Shown: piece after piece, positions 39,154-50,900 of the stretch
Layout: the number at the start of each line of letters is the position of its first letter
Position numbering within the stretch: position 1 is the stretch's first letter
Source: Bolinopsis microptera
Taxonomy: Eukaryota > Ctenophora > Tentaculata > Lobata > Bolinopsidae
DNA length: 64,000 nucleotides
Direction: 5' to 3'
Assembly (NCBI RefSeq): GCF_026151205.1
Contig: NC_087079.1
Span: 5,537,230 to 5,601,229 of the forward strand
Made by a program: the position numbers and the translations under genes
The notes under the pieces: model-generated
Seen by the model: only the letters and a program-made list of their open reading frames with translations
The model's database searches: none
Told to the model about the DNA's origin: nothing

Positions 39154-40631
39154 TCAGAAGGCATGCACTTCACACACTGCAGCTGTGTGTCCCGAACACT
39201 GAAACAGATAAAATAGAGATCATGGAGGGCTGTGAAGGGCTGTTCCGATTGTTAAGGGTTCAATTAAATGTGGGTTAATTAAGTGTGCACTGTAAGGCTG
39301 ATAACTGGTCGATATAATGAAACATATTTCACGATAATCTTCACTCTAAGATGTGCTGTAAACTCCCACTCAACGAAAAACTCTTCCGTTTGTAAACTCC
39401 ACACCACAAAATCTCAAAAAAATCTCAAGACTATTATGTCGTATTGATATGACCAGAAGTGCATAAGGAATAGTGCCACACAAGATAAAAATAAAACTAA
39501 GATACCGGTCACTCTACTCACTTAAACATACATCCATTGGTGGATGATTCGCAATCAACATCTGCCTCCGCTAGATGGATACTGTTTAGTTCCTTTTTAA
39601 ACGCTACATTTTAGCCCTTAATTTCCCCAATCCATTATAATTTAAACTAATTCAATAAATGGATGGACTTTGCACCTCAATTTGAGCGGACTCATTAAGT
39701 GTATACCCTGTATAGTAAAAGTTCAGTGATCGAAAACAACTAGCCGAAGAGTGCATTTTTTCCAGAGGAACCTTCGATAAAAATGATATACAATAGCGTA
39801 TAACCTTAACACATTCTTTGTAAGAATAATTTCCAATGAACATCCATTTAAGCAAAATCGCGACTTACCCAAAACTTTTTAAATCCTTCCTTCGGCCAAA
39901 ATAGAGGCCGAGGAATCGGTCGAAACACAGAAAAAAGATAAACCTTAATAGCTGTTTTCAACTCCCCGTTCGCTACAAATTTTATGAAACAATATGGAAT
40001 AAATTCCATAGTATTTTTTTTAAACGATATTTGGGAGAGATAAACATGGTTTGAACAAGAGGTGCGAATTATAATTGTATTCACATTCCATTCATACCTA
40101 CAAGATGGGTATTGTCGAGAACTCTAATAGTGAGGATAATTCACAATGTAAATTTACAATTACTTTATCACAAAAATATTATATAAATTGACATTTATTG
40201 AGGTTAGAATAATTTTCGATTCCAAACAGTACTAATAAGAAACAAAACTGCGTAATAAGCATAAGTCCGGCGTACATTCCCGGATATCCGGTAGCGGTGA
40301 GTTATCTTATCTAAGTGTTATAACCCCTTAAATACACCTTCAGGCTGATCAACTGATGGAAGCTTCGCAGCCGATCAAAACTCTAACACAGAAATAATAA
40401 CTTCCGTTTGATCACTTCATATCTGTAGTTTCGATCATAAGTGGCACTATTTCATGGGCCCATGACCAACTTTCAGTCGCTAATAACTAATAAAAGCAGA
40501 TAACTAAACTAAGTTACAACCAGTTAATAAACTAATGTAAACACATTTACTTCACAGACAGTACAAGTAAGGTCGTCCTGACAGTCCCAACTGAAACCGC
40601 CGTGTCTATATCCACCCGGACTTAACTCCTC
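39154..40631 (-). CDS. Candidate last two exons of an unidentified minus-strand gene
   Basis: Exon 40551-40631 (27 codons, EELSPGGYRHGGFSWDCQDD then LTCTVCE) lies between a ccgactctcag acceptor and a gtaaat donor. Exon 39154-39198 (CSGHTAAVCEVHAF, stop) follows a strong ttttatctgtttcag acceptor. Both are in phase 0 and together give a Cys-rich C terminus. They could be the 3' end of the TSSC4-like gene upstream or a separate gene; no family is recognised. Confidence 0.35.
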
Positions 40632-42102
40632 CTGAGAGTCGGTAAACAGAGTTATATACAGATAATATATATATATAATAATGCAGTAGCCCACTACTAA
40701 GAATTGGTAAAGTGCGGGGTTAATAAGATAGAATGGTGCAATAGTTCAAAATCCGTTGTGAATCGTGTGCAAAAGATAAAATAAAGTAAGCGAGGGAATG
40801 CTCTTGGGTAGCCAACTTTCTCGGTATAAATAATACTTTGTGTGTCCAGGTTCTTACCACACACCACAAGGGGTAGTTTCTGGAGTGGGCTATTTATAAT
40901 TTACATACAATGTACAACTACGGCTGGGATTGACGATCCAACTAAAGAACAATGACTGCAGAGTTTAGATGTAACAGCTCACAGCTGTTGTATTTTTGAT
41001 ACTTGAACTTGCAGAGAGGTAAAGATGACTCCGGGATGGATTAACGGAATCCTCCCCTTGAACTTAATAAAAGAATAATAAAACGTTGTTGTTAATTCAG
41101 CGTGACGACTCCACTACTCAGAATTCGGTGTCTCACGAGCGGATCCTTGAAAAAGAGGCAACATACCTACATACATTTACAATACATACATTATATACAA
41201 TACATACATTCACAATATATACATTATACAATATATACATTATACAATAAATGGTAGTTCAGTTTAGAGCGAAAGCAACTAACAGTCAAACATTAACAAG
41301 GAGTAGCACTAACACAAAGAGCGTGCGACCGTTACTGAGATTAAGAAAAAACTAAACTTCCAGGTCCAGATGAAAGCAACTTTCACATTGTATTACTTAC
41401 TTTTAGGTGTATAAGTGTGTAAAAAGGGTTGTAATATCAGTAGCAGATTTATACAGCAACATAAGTTAAAGACAGATCCGCGTTATCAATAAGAAATCAA
41501 ACTTCAAGATAGGAGTTTAAATGAATCTACTGAAATCTTGCACGTGACCACATTTGCATCTGTCAGGGGTGTCCACTAACACATGCTCAACTTACTATCA
41601 GCCTCATCTTCAACCCCTCCAACGAGTAATCATCAAACCTCTAAAGTTTTGTAAATTCACTTCATTAAACCACCAGATCATGTGACCAAGTTTTTCTAAG
41701 TTAAAAACACTGAATTTTTTGGCCAATTTACAATAATAACTGAAACCCAATGAACACACGGTATTCAGTGACCAATAAGTGAGGTTGGTGAGAGTGACAC
41801 AAGTCACCAACAAGGTACTGGAAGCTGTATATTCGGAGAAAACATTAATGGAATAAAAATTTGTCCTACCGGTAGGACATTTTAAATTTTTCAAATTTTT
41901 TAATTTGATAATAATTTTTGACATTATACGAATTTTGCTTTAAAGAGTGATTATCTCAAATGTTTTACAGGAACTAATGATGTAGTTTAACGAAGATTTC
42001 AACTAGTGTGTTCCCTTTTCATAGATAAAGGGACACTGGACATGTGGTTGTGAAGTGGCCCATCACACGTGGCTAATGTTACCAGACTTATAAAGTAGTT
42101 AC
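40632..42102. other. Probable intron, microsatellite and palindrome
   Basis: Contains a tacatacatt/atacattatac microsatellite at about 41163-41247 and an 18-bp perfect palindrome at 41862-41879. No exon was confidently recognised, though the TSSC4-like gene needs at least one more exon in this direction. Confidence 0.4.
41862..41879. repeat. 18-bp perfect palindrome
   Basis: TGTCCTACCGGTAGGACA, two-fold symmetric with no spacer, in AT-rich intronic DNA. Could be a dimeric-factor binding site or a chance palindrome. Confidence 0.7.
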
Positions 42103-44391
42103 CTGTCGTCTGTAAGATCTGTATCTTCTAATGTGTACTTTGTAAACTTTTGTGGGGTGATTTCGTGCTGCGCTCTGAAGAATCTCTTGTTCGATCCTGG
42201 AGAGGGGAGGGTTAGGAACCTATGCGGAGGGAGAGTTAGGAACCTATGCGGAGGGGAGAGTTAGGAACCTATGCGGAGGGGAGAGTTAGGAACTTATGCG
42301 GAGGGGAGAGTTAGGAAATTATGCGGAGGGGACAGTTAGGAACTTATGCGGAGGGGAGAATTAGGAACTTATGAGGAGGGGAGAGTTAGGAACTTATGCG
42401 GAGGGGAGAGTTAGGAAATTATGCGGAGGGGAGAGTTAGGAACTTATGCGGTAACACTAGAATGGACTTTATTAAGTACTTTACATGTATCACGTATATA
42501 ATATACCTTCAATCAATGAACACGTCTTGTTGCTGGTAAATTTTTGCTTTCAATATCGATATCGAAATCATCTCCATTTATTATAGTAGACCAACTTAAC
42601 GAAGGCTCTAACAGAAGGAATAGCCAAGCTGTGACTAACTTACCGAAGGCTCTAACAGAAGGAATAACCAAGCTGTGAATAACTTACCGAAGGCTCTAAC
42701 AGTAGGAACAACCAAGCTGTGACCAACTTACCGAAGGCTCTAACAGTAGGAATAACCAAGCTGTGACCAACTTACCGAAGGCTCTAACAGAAGGAATAAC
42801 CAAGCTGTGAACAACTTACCGAAGGCTCTAACAAAAGAAACAACCAAACTGTGAACAACTTACCGAAGGCTCTAACAGTAGGAACAACCAAGCTGTGACC
42901 AACTTACCGAAGGCTCTTACAGTAGGAACAACCAAGCTGTGACCAACTTACCGAAGGCTCTAACAGTAGGAACAACCAAGCTGTGAACAACTTACCGAAG
43001 GCTCTAACAGTAGGTATAGCCAAGCTGTGAACAACTTACCGAAGACTCTAACAGAAGGAATAACCAGGCTGTGAACAAATTACCGAAGGCTCTAACAGTA
43101 GGTATAGCCAAGCTGTGAACAACTTACCGAAGGCTCTAACAGTAGGAATAACCAAGCTGTGAACAACTTACCGAAGGCTCTAACAGTAGGAATAACCAAG
43201 CTGTGAACAACTTACCGAAGGCTCTAACAGTAGGAACAACCAAGCTGTGAACAAATTACCGAAGGCTCTAACAGTAGGTATAGCCAAGCTGTGAACAACT
43301 TACCGAAGGCTCTAACAGTAGGAACAACCAAGCTGTGAACAACTTACCGAAGGCTCTAACAGTAGGTATAGCCAAGCTGTGAACAACTTACCGAAGACTC
43401 TAACAGAAGGAATAACCAGGCTGTGAACAAATTACCGAAGGCTCTAACAGTAGGTATAGCCAAGCTGTGAACAACTTACCGAAGGCTCTAACAGAAGGAA
43501 CAACCAAGCTGTGACCAACTTACCGAAGGCTCTAACAGAGGAATAGCCAAGCTGTGACCAACTTACCGAAGGCTCTAACAGAAGGAATAACCAAGCTGTG
43601 ACCAACTTACCGAAGGCTCTAACAGTAGGAACAACCAAGCTGTGACCAACTTACCGAAGGCTCTAACAGAAGGAATAACCAACAGAACAGTAGGAATAAC
43701 CAAGCTGTGAATTACTTACCGAAGGCTCTAACAGGAGCTTTAACAGGGGTTCTTTTCTTCTCTACTTTATCACTAGTTAGCGTTAGGCTGTTATACAACT
43801 CTATCGAGGGGGTTATGTTCACCTTTTCACTTTCGTTTCTGCAGGTATTTAGAATTTAATTATTCAATAATCTAAGAGGGAAAATAAGCCTATTTAGAAC
43901 TTCTATTCAAATGGAAATTGCAATTCAAAGCAGGTTAAAAGTAGTCATTGCTGTAGCATCGCAATTTCAGATTGAAATTTTATGAAAAATCTCCTAAATT
44001 TCCTCAAACGCTACAGAACAAGTAACGCAATTACTTTTTGATGGTGTACCCCTAAAAACCTTGAGGTTGAGCGGGGTGCAGGGGGTGGTGCCATGGCCGG
44101 GGTGAGGTCAGAGGGGGCCACCGTGTCCCGGCTTAACGACCCGAACACATCACTTGCCCGACTTCTGAACTGAAACAGGAGTTTATCTGAATTATTGTAG
44201 CCACCGTGGTTTGTAGCCATAATCCGGTATTACTTAGTGAAAATGATTATAAAATAGTTTTTAGTAAAACCAACTAATTGACTAATTAATCAATTAACTG
44301 ATCTACCTGAGTTCGTTCCTCTGTTGGAAGAGTTGTATCTGGGGAGAACAAGGTGAATTTGGGCTCCTCTTTTGGTGCTTCTAATTTCATC
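42103..44391 (-). CDS. TSSC4: TSSC4-like U5 snRNP assembly factor (partial, four exons traced)
   Basis: Exons 44307-44391, 44060-44169, 43720-43838 and 42103-42196 join in phase, with Arg and Gly codons split across junctions. The peptide has a charged start (MKLEAPKEEPKFTLF), FRSRASDVFGSLSRD, a low-complexity Pro/Ala part, then FRAQHEITPQKFTKYTLEDT. The two blocks resemble the RS.DIF..L and HPE.WTKYSLEDV motifs of human TSSC4, a nuclear U5 snRNP chaperone; the match is from memory. The 44391 exon starts just after an acceptor, so the true start may be further upstream. At least one 3' exon is missing. The 1.5-kb intron 42197-43719 carries tandem arrays at both splice sites. Confidence 0.5.
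42201..42450 (-). repeat. About ten 25-bp copies of a branch point / 3' splice site
   Basis: On the minus strand each unit reads ttcctaactctcccctcc then gcataag/gcatag, which is a branch-point-like cctaac, a pyrimidine tract and an AG. The array abuts the true acceptor (ctcccctctccag) of the TSSC4-like exon at 42196. Confidence 0.9.
42595..43735 (-). repeat. About 26 tandem 44-bp copies of a 5' splice site
   Basis: On the minus strand each unit contains the exon end ctgttagagccttcg followed by the donor gtaagttg, then about 20 bases of intron. The unit nearest 43720 is the real exon end and donor. Units vary at a few positions (gaaggaata, gtaggaaca, gtaggtata), which allows higher-order blocks to be seen. 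Confidence 0.93.
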
Positions 44392-44908
44392 CTATAATGA
44401 TAAACGTTATCTTTAATTATTAGCTTTTGTGTAGTAGATAGAGAAACTATTGTTGAGTAAATAAAGTGTTATTTATAACACGCTTTGGCTAAAAAGACAT
44501 ACCCTTTAAAGGAGTGTGTCATTCAAGCGTCACTCTTTTCATTCAAGTATGGCTCTTTTAATTTAACCGTGTATTGTTCAGCGAATGTATTGTATTAAGC
44601 GTTCTTTAAAGTTTAAAGATTATTTGAGTACATTAAATCTAGGGATTTAAACTAACTTTCATAGAAGTAAATAAATTAAATTATTTGGACAATTATATAT
44701 TTGGACATTTTCCGGCAAATATTTCGAAACAAAACTTTGGGTAAGACTTTCAGAAAATCAATTTCAATATTTCGATCATATCATGAATCATGACCATCAT
44801 AATAAGAACGTAAGAACAATCAAGCTATGAGTTCACATAGCACCAAACTATTTAACTTCAGATATTTCACTCAAGATATTTCACTCAAGATATTTCCCTC
44901 AAGATATT

Positions 44909-47900
44909 TCACTTCAGAGAGTCACTGAGGTCACCTGACTCGTGCATTTCTCTGATAATGTCCAAACCCCCCAGAAGTTCACCGTCTACATATAACTGAG
45001 GATAAGTCGGCCACTCCGAGTACTCCTTTAAACCTTGCCGCACCTGGAATACAATCTCAATCAACTGATGATTAGTAGTAATGCTCTGATACAGTTAATT
45101 AGGGTTTACTAACATATTTAGGATTTATATTAGATATTCTAGCGGATATGTATTGATCTGAGATTGTTTCAAAGCAGTGAGCCTATAACATATTATGTAT
45201 AATAAAATATGTACAATAAAATATGTACAATAAAATATGTATAACAACCTCATTATCAGTAAGAATATCGAATGTTTTGTAGTCCACATTATACTCAGCC
45301 AGGATGCCAACAGTAGTTTTACTGAAACCACATCTCGGCTCTGTAGGATCACCTTTCATGAACAGCATGACCTGAAAAAAATGCCGATTTTTAGCCTTTC
45401 ATTATTTCTTTCAGAGGTTACATAGTATTTGCATCTTAATAATTAAATATTTATCAAAGGTTTTCGGTGGTAGGAAATATAGAATTACCTTGTGAGAGCT
45501 GATGAGGTTTTTGAGTCTAGTGTTAAGAGACTGTTTGACAGGTAGCGTCGTGACAAGCTCCCCGTTTTCGTGCATCTCCTTTATAATGTCCAGTCCTCCG
45601 CATAACTCTCCGTCTAACCACACCTGAGCAGGTGTTATACAGGTATTATACAGGTATTATACACCTGAGCAGGTATTACTGTTAGCAGGTATTCGCCATT
45701 AAGAAGGGAGACAGAGACTTAGTAATGTCAAATATCTCAGCAAGTTTTATATTTGAGTTCGATTGTTGATAAAATGAAACCACAGCGCAGTAGACGTGCG
45801 TACAATAGAGTGCGAGGTATTTCCAGTACCTGCGGGTAAGTCGGCCACTCCCCAAAAGTTTTGAGTCCCTCTCTAACGTCGTTGTCAGAAAGGATATCAA
45901 AGTAGGAAAACTCAACCTCCAACGTGGAGAAGAGCTCCATAAGAGCTCTGGTAAACTTACATCTAGGTGCCTGAGAGATCAGGAAAATGAACTTCAGGTT
46001 ATACAACACTAAATAAACGGATGTATCCGCAAACTTGAGTTCGGGGTTTTGTTAATTTGAGTTCGGGTTTAGGTCATGTTAGGTTAATGTAATTTAAGGC
46101 GATATTTAACTTTTAACTCGGATCAGAACACCTGAACTGTTATTAATAATTAGTAAACTGTAAGTAAATTTCAAGTTTTTAGAAACGAACGACAAACAAA
46201 ATCTTACCAATTATACGCACCTGTGGACTGCCTTTAATGAACGCCACACATTTTGCCATCTGCGTTAATCGCTTTAACCGTGAGTTCAGATCCTCGATTA
46301 GAGCTTCAGCGGGGGCTATACTACCACAATCAGTAATCAGTTTATCAACTGTTTTAGCAACACGTGGTACGTTTAATCCAGCTACCGTCTCCTGAAATGA
46401 GTCACCAAGTTTAATGCCGAATGACTGTGATGTTTTTTGATCAGTTTAGTAAAAAGCCTTTACACCTTAACAAATGATGACAAAGGTGAATGAAATTCAA
46501 TTTTATAAATCTTGTTAAAAGATTCTGATCTAAACGCGCGCATAAAAACCATACGTGTAAAATGTTGACATACAAAGTAAATTATAGCGCGCGTTACGCG
46601 AAATTACAGTGAAATTAGAGTGTGACCGGGCCAATTTATTACGGCACGTGTCGCCGTACACGAATGGACGATACAGAATCACGATAGTATACCCTAATCA
46701 AAAGCTAAAATCTATCATCAGAACAGCGCTCTAGTCATAGAAACTATCTAGTAAACAAGCATGCTCCAGATCAGATTTAAGACAACATAAACGCAAAGAA
46801 ACGTTACAAACAGAACGCAAAAGTTCTAAAAACCTTGAGCTCTTTCTGGAGGTAAAACAGGCAAGTCGGAACTGAGTCAATGTTGTTCGTTTCACTAAAC
46901 TTCGATACCTTCTCTGTATCAACCTGAAACAATATGAAAGTTCAGCAAGAGATACAGTTACTAATACGGTATACGGTATATAGTTCATAAATTTTAGTTT
47001 AATTGAACCTATTGATAAGTTAAGAAGTGGGCATCTTTACGGCCACCACACAATCTGCGGACCACCTCCTTGACTGCACCAGTCTATTATTGAGTTAGGG
47101 TTATCTGCACTGTATCCAGGAGTAATTCTGTGACAACCATACAGAACATTACCCGTTTGCAATGTGTAACAACTTGCATTGTTAACTACAAGCTATAATC
47201 CCAACCACTACAGCAGCAATCTGTTTGAACACGTCATTAGAGCCTAATGGATTGTACTCGAAATAGGAAGTGAAACGAATTCGTGGAAACTCCGTCAAGA
47301 ATCGTATGGCTGTTGTTCAACTTAATACAATAAATACAAAAGTAATAAAATAAGGCACTGTCACTTTGTAAGTCTAAGTTGGGATGATAACTACAAACTG
47401 TGTGTTTATAAAAATTTTGTAATCGTAATTTTCGGATAAATTAAGGAGAAGTTCTGTAGCAATGAATATAATAACGACAGAAAAGCGGATAATACCATCA
47501 TGACTTGGACTTTCCGTTCCATTTGTTTCGCGAACAATATTTGACGAAAGTCGAAATATACGATTTTCTTGAAACTTTCCAGATAGTATTATGGCAATTA
47601 GACGGATAATATGTGCAAGTTTGGGCGAATTTCTATGTGCCAAATTTGAGATATCACTTCACACACAGGAAAATATCCCATATTGGCGGTTCGTCGCGGA
47701 ACGCAGGAATATATCTCCAGATCTAAATATACGATTTTTCCCCGTCAAATCTGTAGTTGTTCCAAATTGCCGAAAATCAATCGTTTTAAACAATTACTTA
47801 GAAAATTTTCTACCAGATCTTACCATACGATTTCCTTCAAACTTTCCAGATAATATGATAATTATGAGACTGACATTATATACAAGTTTGGGTAAATTTA

Positions 47901-50900
47901 TGGGGGGGGGGGGTGTCATGTCCGTCTATGTCCGCCTATGTCCTGTCCTTTTTGGATTCTATGAGACAACGGACGTGTTTTTTGGGACATTGGCGGACAC
48001 GGACGGACATTGGCGGACTCGGACGGACATTGGCGGACCCGGACGGACATTGGCGGACTTGGATGGACATTGGTGGACATTAGCGGACATTGGTGGACAT
48101 TAGCGGACAAACATTTTGAGGACTGAAGAGTACTGAAGAGTACTGAAGAGTACTGAGGAGGATGGCTGAGAAGGATGGCTGAGGAGGATGGCTGAGGAGG
48201 ATGACTGAGGAGGATGACTGAGGAGGATGACTGAGAGGGAGGAGAAGGATCAGGAAGACCCAGGAGGAGGAGGAGGAGGAGGACCCAGAAGGAGTACCTA
48301 GGAGGAGGAGGAGGAGAACTGAGGAGGATGACTGAGGAGGAGGAGGATGGCTGAGGAGGATGACTGAGAGGGAGGAGGAGGAGGAAGAGGAGGAAGAGGA
48401 CTGAGGAGGAGGAGGAGAAGGACTGAGGAGGAGAAGGAGGACCCAGGAGGAGGAGGACCCAGGAGGAGGACCCAGGAGGAGGACCCAGGAAAAGGCCCCA
48501 GGAGGAGGAGGAGGACTGGGGAGGAGGAGAACTGTTGAGGACTGATGAGGAGGACTGAGGACGGGGAGGAAGAGTAGGAGGAGGACTGAGGAGGGGAGGA
48601 GGAAGAGGACTGGGGAGGATGGCTGAGAAGGATGGCTGAGGAGGATGGCTGAGGAGGATGACTGAGGAGGATGACTGAGGAGGATGACTGAGAGGGAGGA
48701 GAAGGATCAGGAAGACCCAGGAGGAGGAGGAGGAGGAGGACCCAGAAGGAGGACCTAGGAGGAGGAGGAGGAGAACTGAGGAGGATGACTGAGGAGGAGG
48801 AGGACTCAGGAGGAGGCACGAGGAGGACTGAGAAGGAGGAGGACTGAGGAGGACCCAGGAGGAGGACCCAGGAAAAGGCCCAGGAGCCCAGGAGGAGGAG
48901 GAGGACTGGGGACGAGGAGAACTGTTGAGGACTGATGAGGAGGACTGAGGACGAGGAGGAAGAGTAGGAGGAGGACTGAGGAGGGGAGGAGGAAGAGGAC
49001 TGGGGAAGATCAGGAAGACCCAGGAGGACCCAGGAGGAGGAGGAGGAGGAGGACCCAGGAGGAGGAGGAGGACTGAGGAGGACTGTGGAGGAGGACTGAC
49101 GATGACTGAGAAGGAGGAGGACTGAGGAGTACTGAGGAGGATGGCTGAGGAGGATTGCTGGGGAGGATGGTTGAGGAGGATGACTGAGGAGGATGACTGA
49201 GAGGGAGGAGGAGGACTCAGGAGGAGGACTCAGAAGGAAGAGGAGGAGGACTCAGGAGGAGGCACGAGGAGGACTGAGAAGGAGGAGGACTGAGGAGGAC
49301 CCAGGAGGAGGACCCAGGAAAAGGCCCCAGGAGGAGGAGGAGGACTGGGGAGGAGGAGAACTGTTGAGGACTGATGAGGAGGACTGAGGACGAGGAGGAA
49401 GAGTAGGAGGAGGACTGAGGAGGGGAGGAGGAAGAGGACTGGGGAAGATCAGGAAGACCCAGGAGGACCCAGGAGGAGGAGGAGGACTGAGGAGGACTGT
49501 GGAGGAGGACTGACGATGACTGAGAAGGAGGAGGACTGAGGAGTACTGAGGAGGATGGCTGAGGAGGATGGCTGGGGAGGATGGCTGAGGAGGATGACTG
49601 AGGAGGATGACTGAGAGGGAGGAGGAGGACTCAGGAGGAGGACTCAGAAGGAAGAGGAGGAGGACTCAGGAGGAGGACTCAGGAGGAGGACTTAGGAGAA
49701 ATGAGAAGGAGGACTGAGGAGAACTGAGGAGGAGGAGGAGGAGGAGGAGGAGGACTGAATAGGAGGAGGAGAAGGAGGGGGACTGGGAGAGGACTGGGGA
49801 GGAGGAGGACTGATGAGAAGGATGAGGAGGAGGACCCAGGAGGAGGAGGACTGAGGACCGAGGAGGAAGAGGAGGAGGATGAAGAGGAGGAGGAGGACCC
49901 AGGAGGAGGAGGACTGAGGAGGAGGACTGAGGAGGACTGAGGAGGACTGAGGAGGACTGAGGAGGACTGAGGAGGATGGCTGAGGAGGATGACTGAGAGG
50001 GAAGAGGAGGAGGAGGACCGAGGAGGACTGAGAAGGAGGAGGAGGAGGACTGAATAGGAGGAGGAGGAGGGGGACTGGGGGAGGACTGAGGAGGAGGATG
50101 GAGGACTGAGGAGAAGGATGAGGACTCAGGAGGAGGAGGAGGACTGGGGAGGAGGAGGACTGTTGAGGACTGACGAGGAGGACTGAGGACGAGGAGGAGG
50201 AGTAGGAGGAGGACTGAGGAGGGGAGGAGGAAGAGGACTGAGGAAGATCAGAAAGACCCAGGGGGAGGAGGAGGAAGAGTAGGAGGAGGAAGCATCTAAA
50301 TGTTATTTCCATTTTTGTCCGTTTTTGTCCATTTTTGTCCGTTTTTGTCCGCTCTATTTTTTGTCCGTTTTGAAAATATAGGGTACCGAACGGACAAAAA
50401 ACATGATCCCCCTATAACAGCAAAAATTGAACATTTTATTTAGCAATTTAGGTGTCCATTAATGTCCGCCTATGTCCGTCTATGTCCGCCTATGTCCGTC
50501 TATGTCCGCCTATGTCCGCCTATGTCCGCCTATGTCCGCCTATGTCCGTCTATGTCCTGTCCTTTTTGGATTCTATGAGACAAGCGGACATAGACGGACG
50601 TGACACCCCCCCATTTATATATTCCAAATTTGAGATATCACTTCAAACACAAGAAAATATGTCCAATTCGGTGGTTTGCAGTGGTACCGAGGCATATATT
50701 TCGAGATCTGACTATACGATTTTCTTCGAACTTCTCAGATAGTTTTATTGTCATGAGACGGATAATATGTGCAACTTAGGATCTGGAAGAAAATGTGTCG
50801 ATATCCTTGAGAATGTACAAAAATATGCAGTGCTCATCAGTAATTCATAGTAAATTTTTACCCACAAACATGACGCATTGTCATGTTAGCAAATTGTATG

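Larger units (their letters stand above)
47902..50612. mobile_element. 2.7-kb inverted-repeat (TIR) element filled with tandem repeats
   Basis: Ends are a G-run plus a 22-bp inverted repeat: tgtcatgtccgtctatgtcc at 47914 and its complement at 50584-50605 with one mismatch, then a C-run. The hexamer atttat flanks both sides (47896-47901 and 50613-50618). The flanks join to recreate a uninterrupted copy of the surrounding dispersed repeat. The inside is almost entirely tandem sequence and no transposase is present. Most simply a non-autonomous DNA transposon. Confidence 0.6.

Noticed and set aside
42595..43735. CRISPR-like spaced repeat
   Set aside because: Units are contiguous with no unique spacers, the genome is animal and no cas genes are present; it is a minisatellite over a splice donor.
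48298..50312. Long Ser/Pro/Leu-rich ORFs on the minus strand (173 and 206 aa)
   Set aside because: They are translations of the GGA minisatellite with no start context, splice support or domain.
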